64,000 nucleotides of DNA from Rhodobacteraceae bacterium HLUCCA08 (GTDB taxonomy: Bacteria > Pseudomonadota > Alphaproteobacteria > Rhodobacterales > Rhodobacteraceae), in assembly GCA_001314655.1 (NCBI GenBank), contig LJSF01000034.1, forward strand, positions 1 through 64,000, written 5' to 3'. The notes below the pieces were generated by a model. That model worked only from the letters and a program-made list of their open reading frames with translations, did no database searches and had not been told where the DNA came from. The position numbers and the translations under genes were made by a program. Below, in pieces: positions 6,365 through 15,479 of the stretch. Numbering within the stretch: position 1 is the stretch's first letter; each line of letters begins with the position of its first letter.

Positions 6365-9319
6365 CTATCCCAGGGCCGCGTTGCAGCGGGCGCAGACGCC
6401 CGGATGGGCATGGCGGCCGACATCCGCCAGGATCTTCCAGCAGCGCTGGCATTTCTCGCCCGTGGCCCGTTCGAAGACCACGCCGACGCCCTCGACCTCG
6501 GGCAGGCGGAACGCCTCCTGCGGCAGGGGGTCGGCGGTCAGCATCAGGTCCGAGGTGATGCACAGATCGGCGAAATCGACCGATTTCAGCGCCTGCAGCA
6601 TCTGGTCATCGCGCACATGGACCACCGGCGCGGCCTCCAGCGACGCCCCGATCACCTTGTCGGCGCGCTGCACCTCCAGCGCCGCCGTCACCACGCGCCG
6701 CGCGCGCCGCACCTGTGCCCACTTGGCCGCCAGCGCCTCGTCGCGCCAGGCGTCCGGCGTGTCGGGGATGTCGACCAGATGGACCGAGCTGTCGTCGCCG
6801 GGGAACCGTTCCAGCCAGACCTCTTCCATGGTGAAGACCAGGATCGGCGCCAGCCAGGTGGTCAGCCGGTGGAACAGCAGGTCCATCACGCTCAGCGCCG
6901 CGCGCCGCCGCAGGGTGTCGCCATCGCAATAAAGCGCGTCCTTGCGGATGTCGAAATAGAAGGCGCTCAGCTCCACGGTGCAGAAGGTGAACACCTCCGA
7001 GAACACCGACTGGAAATCGAAGGCGCGGTATTTCGCACGCACATGGCTGTCCAGCTCGGCCAGCCGGTGCAGCACCCAGCGCTCCAGTTCGGGCATGTCC
7101 TCGGGCGCGACCCGGGCCTCTTCGTCGAAATGCGCCAACGCGCCCAGCAGGTAGCGCATGGTGTTGCGCAGCCGGCGATAGCTGTCGGCCACCCCTTTCA
7201 GGATCTCGGGCCCGATCCGCTGGTCGGCGGTGTAATCGGTCTGCGCCACCCACAGCCGCAGGATATCGGCGCCGTATTGCCTGACCACCTCTTCGGGCAC
7301 GATGGTGTTGCCGATCGACTTGGACATCTTCATGCCCTTCTCGTCCAGCGTGAACCCATGGGTGACCACGTTGCGATAGGGCGCCCGGCCCTTGGTGCCG
7401 CAGGCCTGCAAGAGCGAGGAATGGAACCAGCCGCGATGCTGGTCGGTCCCTTCCATATAGACATCGGCGATGCCGTCCTCGGTCCCGTCGGCGCGGTCGC
7501 GCAGCACGAAGGCATGGGTCGAGCCGCTGTCGAACCACACGTCGAGCACGTCGAAGACCTGGTCGTAGGCGTCGGAGTCGACGATACCGTCCAGCATCTG
7601 GTGCTTGAAGCCGTCCTCGTACCAGATATCGGCGCCGCTTTGCTCGAAGGCGGCGATGATCCGGGCGTTCACCGTCTCGTCCTTCAACAGGAAGTCCGGA
7701 TCGGTCGGCAGCGCGCCCTTCTTCGTGAAACAGGTCAGCGGCACGCCCCAGGCGCGCTGGCGCGACAGCACCCAGTCGGGCCGCCCCTCGATCATCGAAT
7801 ACAGCCGGTTGCGCCCCGCCGGCGGCGTCCATTTCACCAGCTCGTCGATCGACCGCAGGGCGCGTTCGCGGATCGTGTCGCCATAGCTGCCCATGCCGTC
7901 ATCCAGCTTGCGGTCCACGGCGGCGAACCATTGCGGCGTGTTGCGATAGATCACCGGCGCCTTGGAGCGCCAGGAATGCGGATAGCTGTGCTTGATCCTG
8001 CCGCGCGCCAGCAACCCGCCGACCTCGGCCAGCTTGGCGATCACGGCGGCATTGGCGTCGCCTTCCCAATCGCCTTTCTTGGGCTTGTCACGCAGGATGC
8101 GCTTGCCGCCAAAGAACGGCAGATCGGCCCGGAAAGAGCCATCGTCCATCACGTTGTAGGTGATGACCTGATCGAGCATGCCCAGATCGCGGTAAAGCTC
8201 GTATTCCTCCATCCCGTGGGACGGGGCGCAATGGACGAAGCCGGTGCCTTCCTCGTCGCTGACGAAATCGGCGGCGCGGAAATCGCGCGGGTCGTCCCAC
8301 TCGCCCTGCGCGCCTTCGGCCCCGGCCAGCGGGTGCGCCAGGGCCAAGCCCTCGAATTCGGTGGTCGCCACGTCACGCAGGCGGCGCCACATGCCGTCAT
8401 CCAGCCGCGCCCGGCCCAGCACGTCGGCCGCCATCTTGTCGGCCAGGATGTAGCGGTCGCCGATGCGGGCCCAGCATTCCTCGGGTCGGCCGGTGATCTC
8501 GTAAAGCCCGTAGGACACGTCCTTGCCATAGACCACGGCCTTGTTGGACGGCATGGTCCAGGGCGTCGTGGTCCAGATGACGACATCGGCGCCGGCCAGA
8601 TCCGCAGACGCCGCGTCCCGGGCTTGACCCGGGACCTCCACCACGCGGAACTTCACCCAAACCGTAAAACTTTCCTTGTCATGATATTCCACCTCGGCCT
8701 CGGCCAGGGCGGTCTGTTCCACCGGCGACCACATCACCGGCTTGGAGCCCTGGTAGAGCGTGCCGTTCATCAGGAATGTCATGAATTCCCCGGCAATCAC
8801 CGCCTCGGCGTGGAAATCCATCGTCAGGTAGGGATCGGCCCAGTTGCCGGTGATGCCGAGCCGCTTGAACTCGGTCCGCTGCACGTCGATCCAGTGCTCG
8901 GCGAATTTCCGGCATTCCTGGCGGAAATCGACGATCGGCACATCGTCCTTGTCGCGGCCCTGTTCGCGGTAGCGTTCCTCGATCTTCCACTCGATCGGCA
9001 GGCCATGGCAATCCCAGCCCGGCACGTAGCGGCTGTCATGGCCCATCATCTGGTGGGACCGGACGATCATGTCCTTGATCGTCTTGTTCAGGCCGTGGCC
9101 GATATGAAGGTGACCGTTGGCATAGGGCGGCCCGTCATGCAGCACGAAGGGCGGGCGGGTCCCGGCACGTTCGCGCAACCGGTCATAGATGCCGATCCGG
9201 TCCCAGCGCTCCAGCCAGCCGGGTTCGCGGTTGGGCAGGCCCGCGCGCATCGGGAATTCCGTGCGCGGCAGGTGCAGGGTGTCCTTGTAGTCGGAAAGCT
9301 CGGGGCTATCGGCGCACAT
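6365..9319 (-). CDS. ileS: Isoleucine--tRNA ligase
   Basis: 984-aa cytosolic class I aminoacyl-tRNA synthetase charging tRNA-Ile. HIGH signature HIGH at residues 72-75 (HLHIGHGLNKT), KMSKS at 664-668, the CP1 editing domain between (TWTTTPWTMPSN-like region near 245), and a C-terminal zinc finger with Cys 957, 960, 976 and 979. The order and length fit the bacterial type-1 IleRS that keeps the C-terminal zinc site. About residues 228-240 (VPGQARDAASAD) are an apparent insertion encoded by a REP-like palindrome. The start matches the usual N-terminus before DTLHLPRTEFPMRAGLP. Confidence 0.97.
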   Translation of the reverse strand: MCADSPELSDYKDTLHLPRTEFPMRAGLPNREPGWLERWDRIGIYDRLRERAGTRPPFVLHDGPPYANGHLHIGHGLNKTIKDMIVRSHQMMGHDSRYVPGWDCHGLPIEWKIEERYREQGRDKDDVPIVDFRQECRKFAEHWIDVQRTEFKRLGITGNWADPYLTMDFHAEAVIAGEFMTFLMNGTLYQGSKPVMWSPVEQTALAEAEVEYHDKESFTVWVKFRVVEVPGQARDAASADLAGADVVIWTTTPWTMPSNKAVVYGKDVSYGLYEITGRPEECWARIGDRYILADKMAADVLGRARLDDGMWRRLRDVATTEFEGLALAHPLAGAEGAQGEWDDPRDFRAADFVSDEEGTGFVHCAPSHGMEEYELYRDLGMLDQVITYNVMDDGSFRADLPFFGGKRILRDKPKKGDWEGDANAAVIAKLAEVGGLLARGRIKHSYPHSWRSKAPVIYRNTPQWFAAVDRKLDDGMGSYGDTIRERALRSIDELVKWTPPAGRNRLYSMIEGRPDWVLSRQRAWGVPLTCFTKKGALPTDPDFLLKDETVNARIIAAFEQSGADIWYEDGFKHQMLDGIVDSDAYDQVFDVLDVWFDSGSTHAFVLRDRADGTEDGIADVYMEGTDQHRGWFHSSLLQACGTKGRAPYRNVVTHGFTLDEKGMKMSKSIGNTIVPEEVVRQYGADILRLWVAQTDYTADQRIGPEILKGVADSYRRLRNTMRYLLGALAHFDEEARVAPEDMPELERWVLHRLAELDSHVRAKYRAFDFQSVFSEVFTFCTVELSAFYFDIRKDALYCDGDTLRRRAALSVMDLLFHRLTTWLAPILVFTMEEVWLERFPGDDSSVHLVDIPDTPDAWRDEALAAKWAQVRRARRVVTAALEVQRADKVIGASLEAAPVVHVRDDQMLQALKSVDFADLCITSDLMLTADPLPQEAFRLPEVEGVGVVFERATGEKCQRCWKILADVGRHAHPGVCARCNAALG
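8615..8635. repeat. REP-like palindrome inside ileS
   Basis: Perfect 8-bp arms GTCCCGGG and CCCGGGAC surround CTTGA. The same kind of element is widely dispersed between genes in alphaproteobacteria; here it is in frame within the editing region of IleRS and is translated as part of VPGQARDA. Confidence 0.65.
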
Positions 9320-9542
9320 CTTCGGCGCTCCTCGTCGTCAGCGTGTCGGATCAGGGGAATAACAGGGTGGTGCGAATGCTCAAGCACCTTTGCCCGGCGT
9401 CTCTGGCCTCAGAGCGCCGGGTTGCTAATTCGAATGACGAACCGCTTGTCCATGGCGCCGCTTATAGGCGCGCGGACCCGGGTGGTAAAGGCCGACCGCC
9501 CGATCCGCGACCGCAGGCCGGGCGTCGGCCCGCCCCCCCCGT

Positions 9543-10253
9543 TCAGGCCTGGAACAGGGTGCCCACGACGAAGGCGATCGACGCCGCGACCCCGCCGATG
9601 CCAAAGGTTTCCAGCCCCGATCGCCACCAGGCCTGCAGCGACCAGCGGCTTTTCCAGACCCCGATGGCAAAGAACATCGCCATGGTCAGCGTGGCCGACA
9701 CCGCAAAGGCATCGGCCAGGCCCAGCAGGAACGGCATCAGCGGCACCATTCCGGCCACCAGGAAGGCGGCAAATGTCGCCAGCGCCGCCCGCATCGGATG
9801 CGGATCGACACCGGACAGGCCGTATTCGCCCTCCAGCATGGTGTCGATCCAGCGCTCGCGGTCGGCGCAGATCGCATCGACCGCATCCTCCAGCACCTGC
9901 CCCGACAGGCCCTTGAGCCGCAGGATTTCGCGCACTTCGCGGCGTTCACCCTCCGGTTCGCGGTCGATATGGCGGGCCTCGACGGCGCGCAGGCGGCGGG
10001 CGTCGTCCAGCTCGGTCTTGGTGCCGGAATAATTCCCGGCCGCCATCGAAAACCCGTCGGCCAGCACATTGGCCAGGCCCAGCGCGACGATGACGAAGGG
10101 CGACAGGCCGGCACCGGCGACCCCGGCGACGATGGCGAATGTGGTGACCGAGCCGTCGATCGCGCCATAGACGATATCGCGCAGATAGCCCCGGCCCCGC
10201 GGCGCGGCGATCCGGGCTTCGACCTCGACCTGGCTATGTCCGTGTTCCAGCAT
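9543..10253 (-). CDS. VIT1/CCC1 family Fe2+/Mn2+ transporter
   Basis: 236-aa inner-membrane protein of the VIT1/CCC1 family, which moves ferrous iron or manganese out of the cytosol. The family opening YLRDIVYGAIDGSVTTFAIV and the next helix with LGLANVLADGFSMAAGNY are clear. A cytosolic Glu-rich stretch (about residues 85-140) follows, equivalent to the metal-binding domain, and then three C-terminal helices. Start is uncertain: ATG at 10253 (MLEHGHSQVEVE) was chosen, but an ATG at 10289 and a TTG overlapping the preceding gene's stop are in frame. It follows the DUF697 gene on the same strand with a short gap. Confidence 0.88.
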   Translation of the reverse strand: MLEHGHSQVEVEARIAAPRGRGYLRDIVYGAIDGSVTTFAIVAGVAGAGLSPFVIVALGLANVLADGFSMAAGNYSGTKTELDDARRLRAVEARHIDREPEGERREVREILRLKGLSGQVLEDAVDAICADRERWIDTMLEGEYGLSGVDPHPMRAALATFAAFLVAGMVPLMPFLLGLADAFAVSATLTMAMFFAIGVWKSRWSLQAWWRSGLETFGIGGVAASIAFVVGTLFQA

Positions 10254-10297
10254 GGGGCCAGCCTGGGCGCCCGGGCCCGCCGCCGCCATGCGCCAGA

Positions 10298-11296
10298 TCA
10301 ATCCGCCGCGCGTGTCCCGAACAGCCCGGCCAGGGCCCGGCGCAGCAGCGCGGTCACCGAGGGGCGCGGCGCGGCGTGGAACGGCAGCGGCCGGCAGACC
10401 TCGAGCGCGGCGACACCGACCCGGGCCGTCAAGGCGCCGTTGATCACGCCCTCGCCGAAGCGGCGCGACACCCTGGACAGCATCCCGCCGCCGGCGACCG
10501 AACCGATGACATCGTCGCCCACCGCCACCGCGCCGGTGGCCACCAGATGGGCAAAGACCGTGCGGGTCAGCCGCCAGCTGCCCAGGGTGCCGGACCGGCC
10601 GCCATAGATTTCGGCGATGCGCCGGATCATCCGCAGGTTGGCGGCCAGGGCGGTGACCACATCGGCCAGGGCCAGCGGCACAAGCGCCGTCACCGTGGCG
10701 ACCTGGCGCGCGGCGGCCTCGATCTCGGCCAGGGCGCGGGCGTCGAGATCGCGCAGAAGGGCATGTTCGGCCAGGCCCAGAAGGCCGTCGGCATCCAGCA
10801 CCTCGGCCGCGCGCGCGTCCAGCTCCTTGCGGCCCCAGGCGGTGTCGGCGCGCCCGGCATACAGCCGCTGCAAGCCTGCCAGCACCTCGCGCGCGCGCGG
10901 CAGCGACCCGTCGGCCAGCGCCTCGACCGCCAGGTGTTGCAGCCGATCGACCCGGCGCAGCCGCGCAAAGGCCACCAGTTCCTTGACCGCGATGGCCAGC
11001 AAAACGAGGCAGACCAGGGCGATCAATCCGAAGGCGACGGCGCCCAGAACCGGCGAGCGATCCAGCAGGGAGATGACGAAATCCCAGGCGGCCAGACCGG
11101 CCAGGAATGCGACAAGCGCCCCGAAAAGCCGCCAGAACCAGCGCCCCAGCACCGATCCGCGCCGCGCCGCCAGCACCGCCGCGCGCTGCATCGCGGCCTG
11201 TTGCGGCTCTGCGTCGGGCACCGGCGGCGCTTTGTCCGGCCCCGGGGCATCCTCGTCCAGGTCGAACAGGACCGGACCCTTGGGCGCGTCGCTCAT
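10298..11296 (-). CDS. DUF697 / TIGR01620 family membrane protein (YcjF-like)
   Basis: 332-aa inner-membrane protein of the YcjF/DUF697 group. An acidic, Pro-rich N-terminal tail (1-35) is followed by two transmembrane helices at about 54-76 and 84-106, then a long cytosolic helical domain ending with the DUF697 segment near VTALVPLALADVVTALAANL. YcjF is habitually encoded beside YcjX, as here: its ATG overlaps the ycjX stop by ATGA. In enterobacteria the pair is stress-induced; the molecular role is unknown. No catalytic motif is seen. Confidence 0.85.
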   Translation of the reverse strand: MSDAPKGPVLFDLDEDAPGPDKAPPVPDAEPQQAAMQRAAVLAARRGSVLGRWFWRLFGALVAFLAGLAAWDFVISLLDRSPVLGAVAFGLIALVCLVLLAIAVKELVAFARLRRVDRLQHLAVEALADGSLPRAREVLAGLQRLYAGRADTAWGRKELDARAAEVLDADGLLGLAEHALLRDLDARALAEIEAAARQVATVTALVPLALADVVTALAANLRMIRRIAEIYGGRSGTLGSWRLTRTVFAHLVATGAVAVGDDVIGSVAGGGMLSRVSRRFGEGVINGALTARVGVAALEVCRPLPFHAAPRPSVTALLRRALAGLFGTRAAD

Positions 11297-12705
11297 AGAA
11301 GATCCCCCAGCAGGAATTGCGCCGCCCGGTCCAGCCGGATATGCGGCGGGCCGTCGCCCGGCTGCAGGGTCAGCGGGGCGGGCGCGAAATCCATCACCTC
11401 GTAATCGGCCTGCAGCCAGGCCTCGGCCCCTTCGCGCGCCGGGCCCAGCAGGTGGTTCGGGTCGGTCGGCAGGGCGCCGGGATAGAAGGCCGCCGGCTTG
11501 TCGCGCCCGACGATCCGGCCGCGCACCACGCCCAGGTCGCGGCCCTCATGCTCCATCCGGTCCTCGGTGGTGGTGCGCAGGGCGGCGATCGACATCGCCT
11601 CGACCCGGGCGCCGGAGAACGCCGCCCTGTCGCGGGCATCGCGCAGCAGCGCCTGCGCGATCGCGGTCAGTTGCGGGTGCTGGTCATGGTGCAGGTGGTC
11701 GGCCTTGGTGGCGGCGAACAGGATCCGGTCGATCCGCCGGCCCCGCCAGATCTGGCTCAGGAACGCGTTCCGCCCGGGCCGGAAGGCGCGCAGGATATCG
11801 GCCATCGCCCGGCGCAGATCCTCGACCGCGCGCGGCCCGTCATGGATCGCGCCCAGCACGTCGACCAGCACCACCTGCCGGTCGAGCCGGGTGAAATGGT
11901 CGCGAAAGAACGGCCGCACGACATTGCGCCGGTAACTGTCGTAGCGCCGCTCGAATTCGCGCCAGAGCGACCGGCGCGGCGCGCCGTCCTGCGGCGGCAG
12001 CGGCGCGAAGGTCAGCACCGGAGAGCCCTCCATGTCGCCGGGCAGCAGGAACCGTCCCGGCGTCAGGTCCGACAGCCCCGCGTCGCGCGCCGCATGCAGG
12101 CTGGCGGTATAGGCCCGGGCCAGGGCCTGGGCCGCCGGTTCGGACAGCACCGCGGCCGGATCGGCGGCGGCCATCGCATCCAGATAGGCACCCGCGCCGG
12201 GCCGCGCGACCATCCGGTCCAGCATGTCGGCCGACCATTGGCCATAGCTCTTGTCCATCAGGCCCAGGTCCAGCAGCCATTCGCCGGGGTAGTCGACGAT
12301 ATCCAGATGAACGACACGCGGCCCGCGCATCCCGGCCATCAACCCGGTCGGCTGCACCTTCAGCGACAGTCGCAGCTGCGAAATGCGGCGCGTGCCCTCG
12401 GGCCAGGACGGATCCGTGCCGGTCAGCCGGGCGTGATGCGCCTCGTAGTCGAAGCGCGGCAGTGTGTCGTCGGGCTGCGGCTGCAGATAGGCCGTGGTGA
12501 TCGCCCCCGAGGCCGCCGCCTGCAATTGCGGCATCCGCCCCCGGTTCAGCAGGTTCGCCACCAGCGAGGTGATGAACACCGTCTTGCCGGCCCGGCTGAG
12601 CCCGGTGACGCCAAGGCGGATCACCGGCTCGGCAAAGGGGTTGAGCGCATCGACCGCGGTCTCGACCCCGCGGGCCACGCCGTCTGCGATGGAGGAGATG
12701 ACCAA
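11293..12705 (-). CDS. ycjX: YcjX-like P-loop NTPase (DUF463)
   Basis: 470-aa DUF463 protein with a Walker A motif GLSRAGKT near residue 35, preceded by the family phrase RLGVTGLSRAGKT. Later family landmarks include HLDIVDYPGEWLLDLGLM (the G3-like DxxG region), WRGRRIDRILFAATKADHLH (the TKAD base-recognition loop) and the C-terminal PGALP segment. Start was set at a TTG at 12705 because the protein then has the expected length (E. coli YcjX is about 465 aa); the open frame runs further upstream into the truA promoter region. It is translationally coupled to the YcjF-like gene. Probable stress-related GTPase; substrate process unknown. Confidence 0.9.
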   Translation of the reverse strand: MVISSIADGVARGVETAVDALNPFAEPVIRLGVTGLSRAGKTVFITSLVANLLNRGRMPQLQAAASGAITTAYLQPQPDDTLPRFDYEAHHARLTGTDPSWPEGTRRISQLRLSLKVQPTGLMAGMRGPRVVHLDIVDYPGEWLLDLGLMDKSYGQWSADMLDRMVARPGAGAYLDAMAAADPAAVLSEPAAQALARAYTASLHAARDAGLSDLTPGRFLLPGDMEGSPVLTFAPLPPQDGAPRRSLWREFERRYDSYRRNVVRPFFRDHFTRLDRQVVLVDVLGAIHDGPRAVEDLRRAMADILRAFRPGRNAFLSQIWRGRRIDRILFAATKADHLHHDQHPQLTAIAQALLRDARDRAAFSGARVEAMSIAALRTTTEDRMEHEGRDLGVVRGRIVGRDKPAAFYPGALPTDPNHLLGPAREGAEAWLQADYEVMDFAPAPLTLQPGDGPPHIRLDRAAQFLLGDLL

Positions 12706-12804
12706 GGATGCGCGCCTTTCGGACCGGTTCGGGGCCAAGATAGGCGCCCGCCAACCCCTTGTGTAGGGATTGATTTCCCCCGTGCCTCCCCCTAAGCGGC
12801 GGCC

Positions 12805-13590
12805 ATGCCCCGCTATGCGCTGAAGATCGAATACCACGGCGGCCGGTTCTCGGGCTGGCAACGGCAAAGCCACGTGCCCTCGGTCCAGGCGGCCCTTGAA
12901 GCGGCGCTGGCCCGGCTGGAGCCGCGCGCCCATACCGTCGCCGCCGCCGGGCGCACCGATGCCGGGGTGCATGCCCTGGGCCAGGTCGCCCATTGCGACC
13001 TGGCGCGCGACTGGGACCCGTTCCGCCTGTCCGAGGCGCTGAATTACCACCTCAAACCCGATCCGGTCGCGGTCGTGGCCTGTGCGGCCGTGCCCGACGA
13101 TTGGCACGCGCGGTTTTCGGCCATCGAACGGCGCTACCTGTTCCGGCTGATCACCCGCCGCGCGCCACTGACGCACGAGGCCGGTCTGGCCTGGCGGGTC
13201 GGCCACGCGCTGGACGGCGCGGCGATGCAGGCCGGCGCCGATCACCTGCTGGGCCGGCACGATTTCACCACCTTCCGCAGCGCGATCTGCCAGGCCGACA
13301 GCCCGGTCAGGACATTGAACGCATTGCGCGTCGAAACCCTGAACCGCCCCGATGGCGGGCAGGAGCACCGGTTCGATGTCCGCGCCCGGTCGTTCCTGCA
13401 CAACCAGGTGCGCAGCTTCGTCGGCACGCTGGAACGGGTCGGCGCCGGCGCCTGGAGGCCCGATGACGTGGCCGCCGCGCTGGCCGCGCGCGACCGTGCC
13501 GCCTGCGGGCCGGTCTGCCCGCCCGGCGGGCTGTACCTGGCGCAGGTCGGCTACCCGGTCGATCCCTTCGCGCCGCCATCGGCAAGCTGA
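12805..13590 (+). CDS. truA: tRNA pseudouridine(38-40) synthase TruA
   Basis: 261-aa enzyme converting uridines 38-40 of the tRNA anticodon arm to pseudouridine. Catalytic Asp52 sits in the hallmark [13 protein letters not shown]. The second conserved block ([13 protein letters not shown]) and the C-terminal [14 protein letters not shown] segment are both present. Length is normal. It is divergent from ycjX, with 99 bp between the starts, which must hold both promoters. Confidence 0.96.
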   Translation: MPRYALKIEYHGGRFSGWQRQSHVPSVQAALEAALARLEPRAHTVAAAGRTDAGVHALGQVAHCDLARDWDPFRLSEALNYHLKPDPVAVVACAAVPDDWHARFSAIERRYLFRLITRRAPLTHEAGLAWRVGHALDGAAMQAGADHLLGRHDFTTFRSAICQADSPVRTLNALRVETLNRPDGGQEHRFDVRARSFLHNQVRSFVGTLERVGAGAWRPDDVAAALAARDRAACGPVCPPGGLYLAQVGYPVDPFAPPSAS

Positions 13591-13688
13591 CGCCACGAAG
13601 CGGTGTTTCGCATTTCACCCCCCGACCAGCTGTGCCACACTGGCCTGGACGCGCTGCTTTTCGACTGCCTTTGGGGGGCTATTCCGAC

Positions 13689-15479
13689 GTGTTCCGCCAC
13701 TGCCTTCTTGCCGGTGTCCTGGGCCTGTTCGCGGCATCCACCGCCCTGGCGCAGGATGTGCGCGTCACGCTCGATGCGGGCGGAACCGACGACACCCTGA
13801 CCGATCTGTTGCGGGCCAATTCGCTGACCTACCAGCTGCGCGCCGATGCCGGCGCCGAGGCCCAGGACCTGGTCGCCGCCGCCCGGGCCGATTATCAGCG
13901 CATCCTGACCGGGCTCTATGCAAGGGGCTATTACGGCGGCACGATCTCGATCCGGGTCGACGGGCGCGAGGCGGCCACGATCGACCCGCTGGGGTTTCCC
14001 GACCGGGTCTCGACGATCGAGATCAGCGTCGCGCCGGGGTCCCGCTTTACCTTCGGCCAGACCGCCATTGCGCCCCTGCCCGAGGGCGCGATCGTGGCCG
14101 ATGCCTTTGCCCCCGGCCAGCCGGCCCAGGCCGATGTGGTGCGCGCCGCCACCGCCGACGGGGTCGAGGCCTGGCGGGCCGAGGGCCATGCCCTCGCCGC
14201 CCCGGCCGGTCAAAGCATCACCGCATTGCACCCCGAAACCCGGCTGGATGTGGCCGTGACGCTCGATCCCGGGCCAAGGTTGCAGTTCGGCCCGAAGATC
14301 GTGACCGGCAACGAGTCCGTGCGCACCGAACGGATCCTGGCGATAGCCGGGATCAACAGCGGGCTCTACGACCCGGCGGTGATCGCGCGCGCCGAATCCA
14401 ACCTGCGCCGCCAGGACATCTTCCAATCGGCCACGATCGTCGAGGGCGATGCCGCGGTGACCGTCGATCAACTCCCGCTCGAGGTGCAGGTGGTCGAACG
14501 CCTGCCCCGGCGGCTGGGCTTCGGGGCCGAGTATTCCTCGATCCAGGGGGCGACGCTTTCGGCCTTCTGGATGCACCGCAACCTGCTGGGCGGCGCCGAA
14601 CGGCTGCGCATCGAGGCCGAGGCCAGCGGCCTGGGCGGTGAAACCGGCGGCGAGGATTTCCGGCTGTCGTTTTCGTTCCTGCGCCCGGCGACCTTCAACC
14701 AGGCCAACGACCTCTATGCGGATCTGGTGTTCGAAGACCTGGAAGAACCGGATTACAGCCTGCGCCAGACCACGACCGAAATCGGGATCATCCGCCGGCT
14801 GGACGATGATTTCATCGGCGAATTCGGCCTGGGCTACCGGTTCGGCACCGAGACCGACGCGTTGGGGCAACGCGATTTCGCCCTGTTCACCCTGCCGCTG
14901 GAAGCCACGCTGGATCGCCGCGACGACCCGTTCGACGCGCGCGCGGGGTTCTATGCCAACCTGGCGATCATGCCCTTTCTGGGGGTCGAGGGCAGCGATG
15001 ACGGCGTCCGGATCTTCGGCGACGGGCGCATCTATCGCAGCATCGGCGCCGAGCAGGGGCTGACCTTCGCCCTGCGCGGCCAGGTCGGGTCGGTGATCGG
15101 GCCCGGGGCGGGTTCGGTTCCGGCGGATTTCCTGTTCTTTTCCGGCGGCGGCGGCACCGTGCGGGGCCAGCCCTACCAGTCGCTGGGCATCGATGCCGGC
15201 GGCGGGCTGATCGTGGGCGGCAATTCCTTTCTGGGGGTGCAGGCCGAGGCGCGGTTCGACGTCACCGACCGGATCGGGCTGGTCGGGTTCTATGATGCCG
15301 GCCATGTCGGGGCGGCCGAGCTGCCCACGCAGGACGGCGACTGGCATGGCGGTGCGGGCCTTGGCCTGCGCTATGACACCGGGATCGGACCGATCCGGCT
15401 GGACCTGGCCACGCCGGCCACCGGCGACGACGCCTGGGAATCGCTGTCGGTCTATATCGGCATCGGGCAGGCGTTCTGA
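13689..15479 (+). CDS. tamA: Autotransporter/translocation assembly factor TamA
   Basis: 596-aa outer-membrane protein of the Omp85 superfamily. A signal peptide of about 22 residues ends in STALAQ. POTRA-like domains cover about residues 25-270, and a C-terminal 16-stranded barrel follows with the VRGQPYQSLG segment (the VRGY-type motif of the L6 loop). The C-terminus ends in a barrel strand with terminal Phe (IGIGQAF). GTG at 13689 was preferred because it places the signal peptide at the N-terminus. Its TGA overlaps the tamB ATG by one base, so TamA and TamB are coupled; together they insert a subset of outer-membrane proteins. Confidence 0.92.
   Translation: MFRHCLLAGVLGLFAASTALAQDVRVTLDAGGTDDTLTDLLRANSLTYQLRADAGAEAQDLVAAARADYQRILTGLYARGYYGGTISIRVDGREAATIDPLGFPDRVSTIEISVAPGSRFTFGQTAIAPLPEGAIVADAFAPGQPAQADVVRAATADGVEAWRAEGHALAAPAGQSITALHPETRLDVAVTLDPGPRLQFGPKIVTGNESVRTERILAIAGINSGLYDPAVIARAESNLRRQDIFQSATIVEGDAAVTVDQLPLEVQVVERLPRRLGFGAEYSSIQGATLSAFWMHRNLLGGAERLRIEAEASGLGGETGGEDFRLSFSFLRPATFNQANDLYADLVFEDLEEPDYSLRQTTTEIGIIRRLDDDFIGEFGLGYRFGTETDALGQRDFALFTLPLEATLDRRDDPFDARAGFYANLAIMPFLGVEGSDDGVRIFGDGRIYRSIGAEQGLTFALRGQVGSVIGPGAGSVPADFLFFSGGGGTVRGQPYQSLGIDAGGGLIVGGNSFLGVQAEARFDVTDRIGLVGFYDAGHVGAAELPTQDGDWHGGAGLGLRYDTGIGPIRLDLATPATGDDAWESLSVYIGIGQAF

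Noticed and set aside
9320-9542. Possible T-box or leader structure before ileS
   Set aside because: No specifier-loop or T-box consensus is visible, and only a 14-codon frame and a C-run were seen.
6275-9916. 1213-aa open frame on the plus strand opposite ileS
   Set aside because: It is antisense to a certain gene and arises from strong G/C third-position bias; composition is His/Gln/Arg-rich with no domain.
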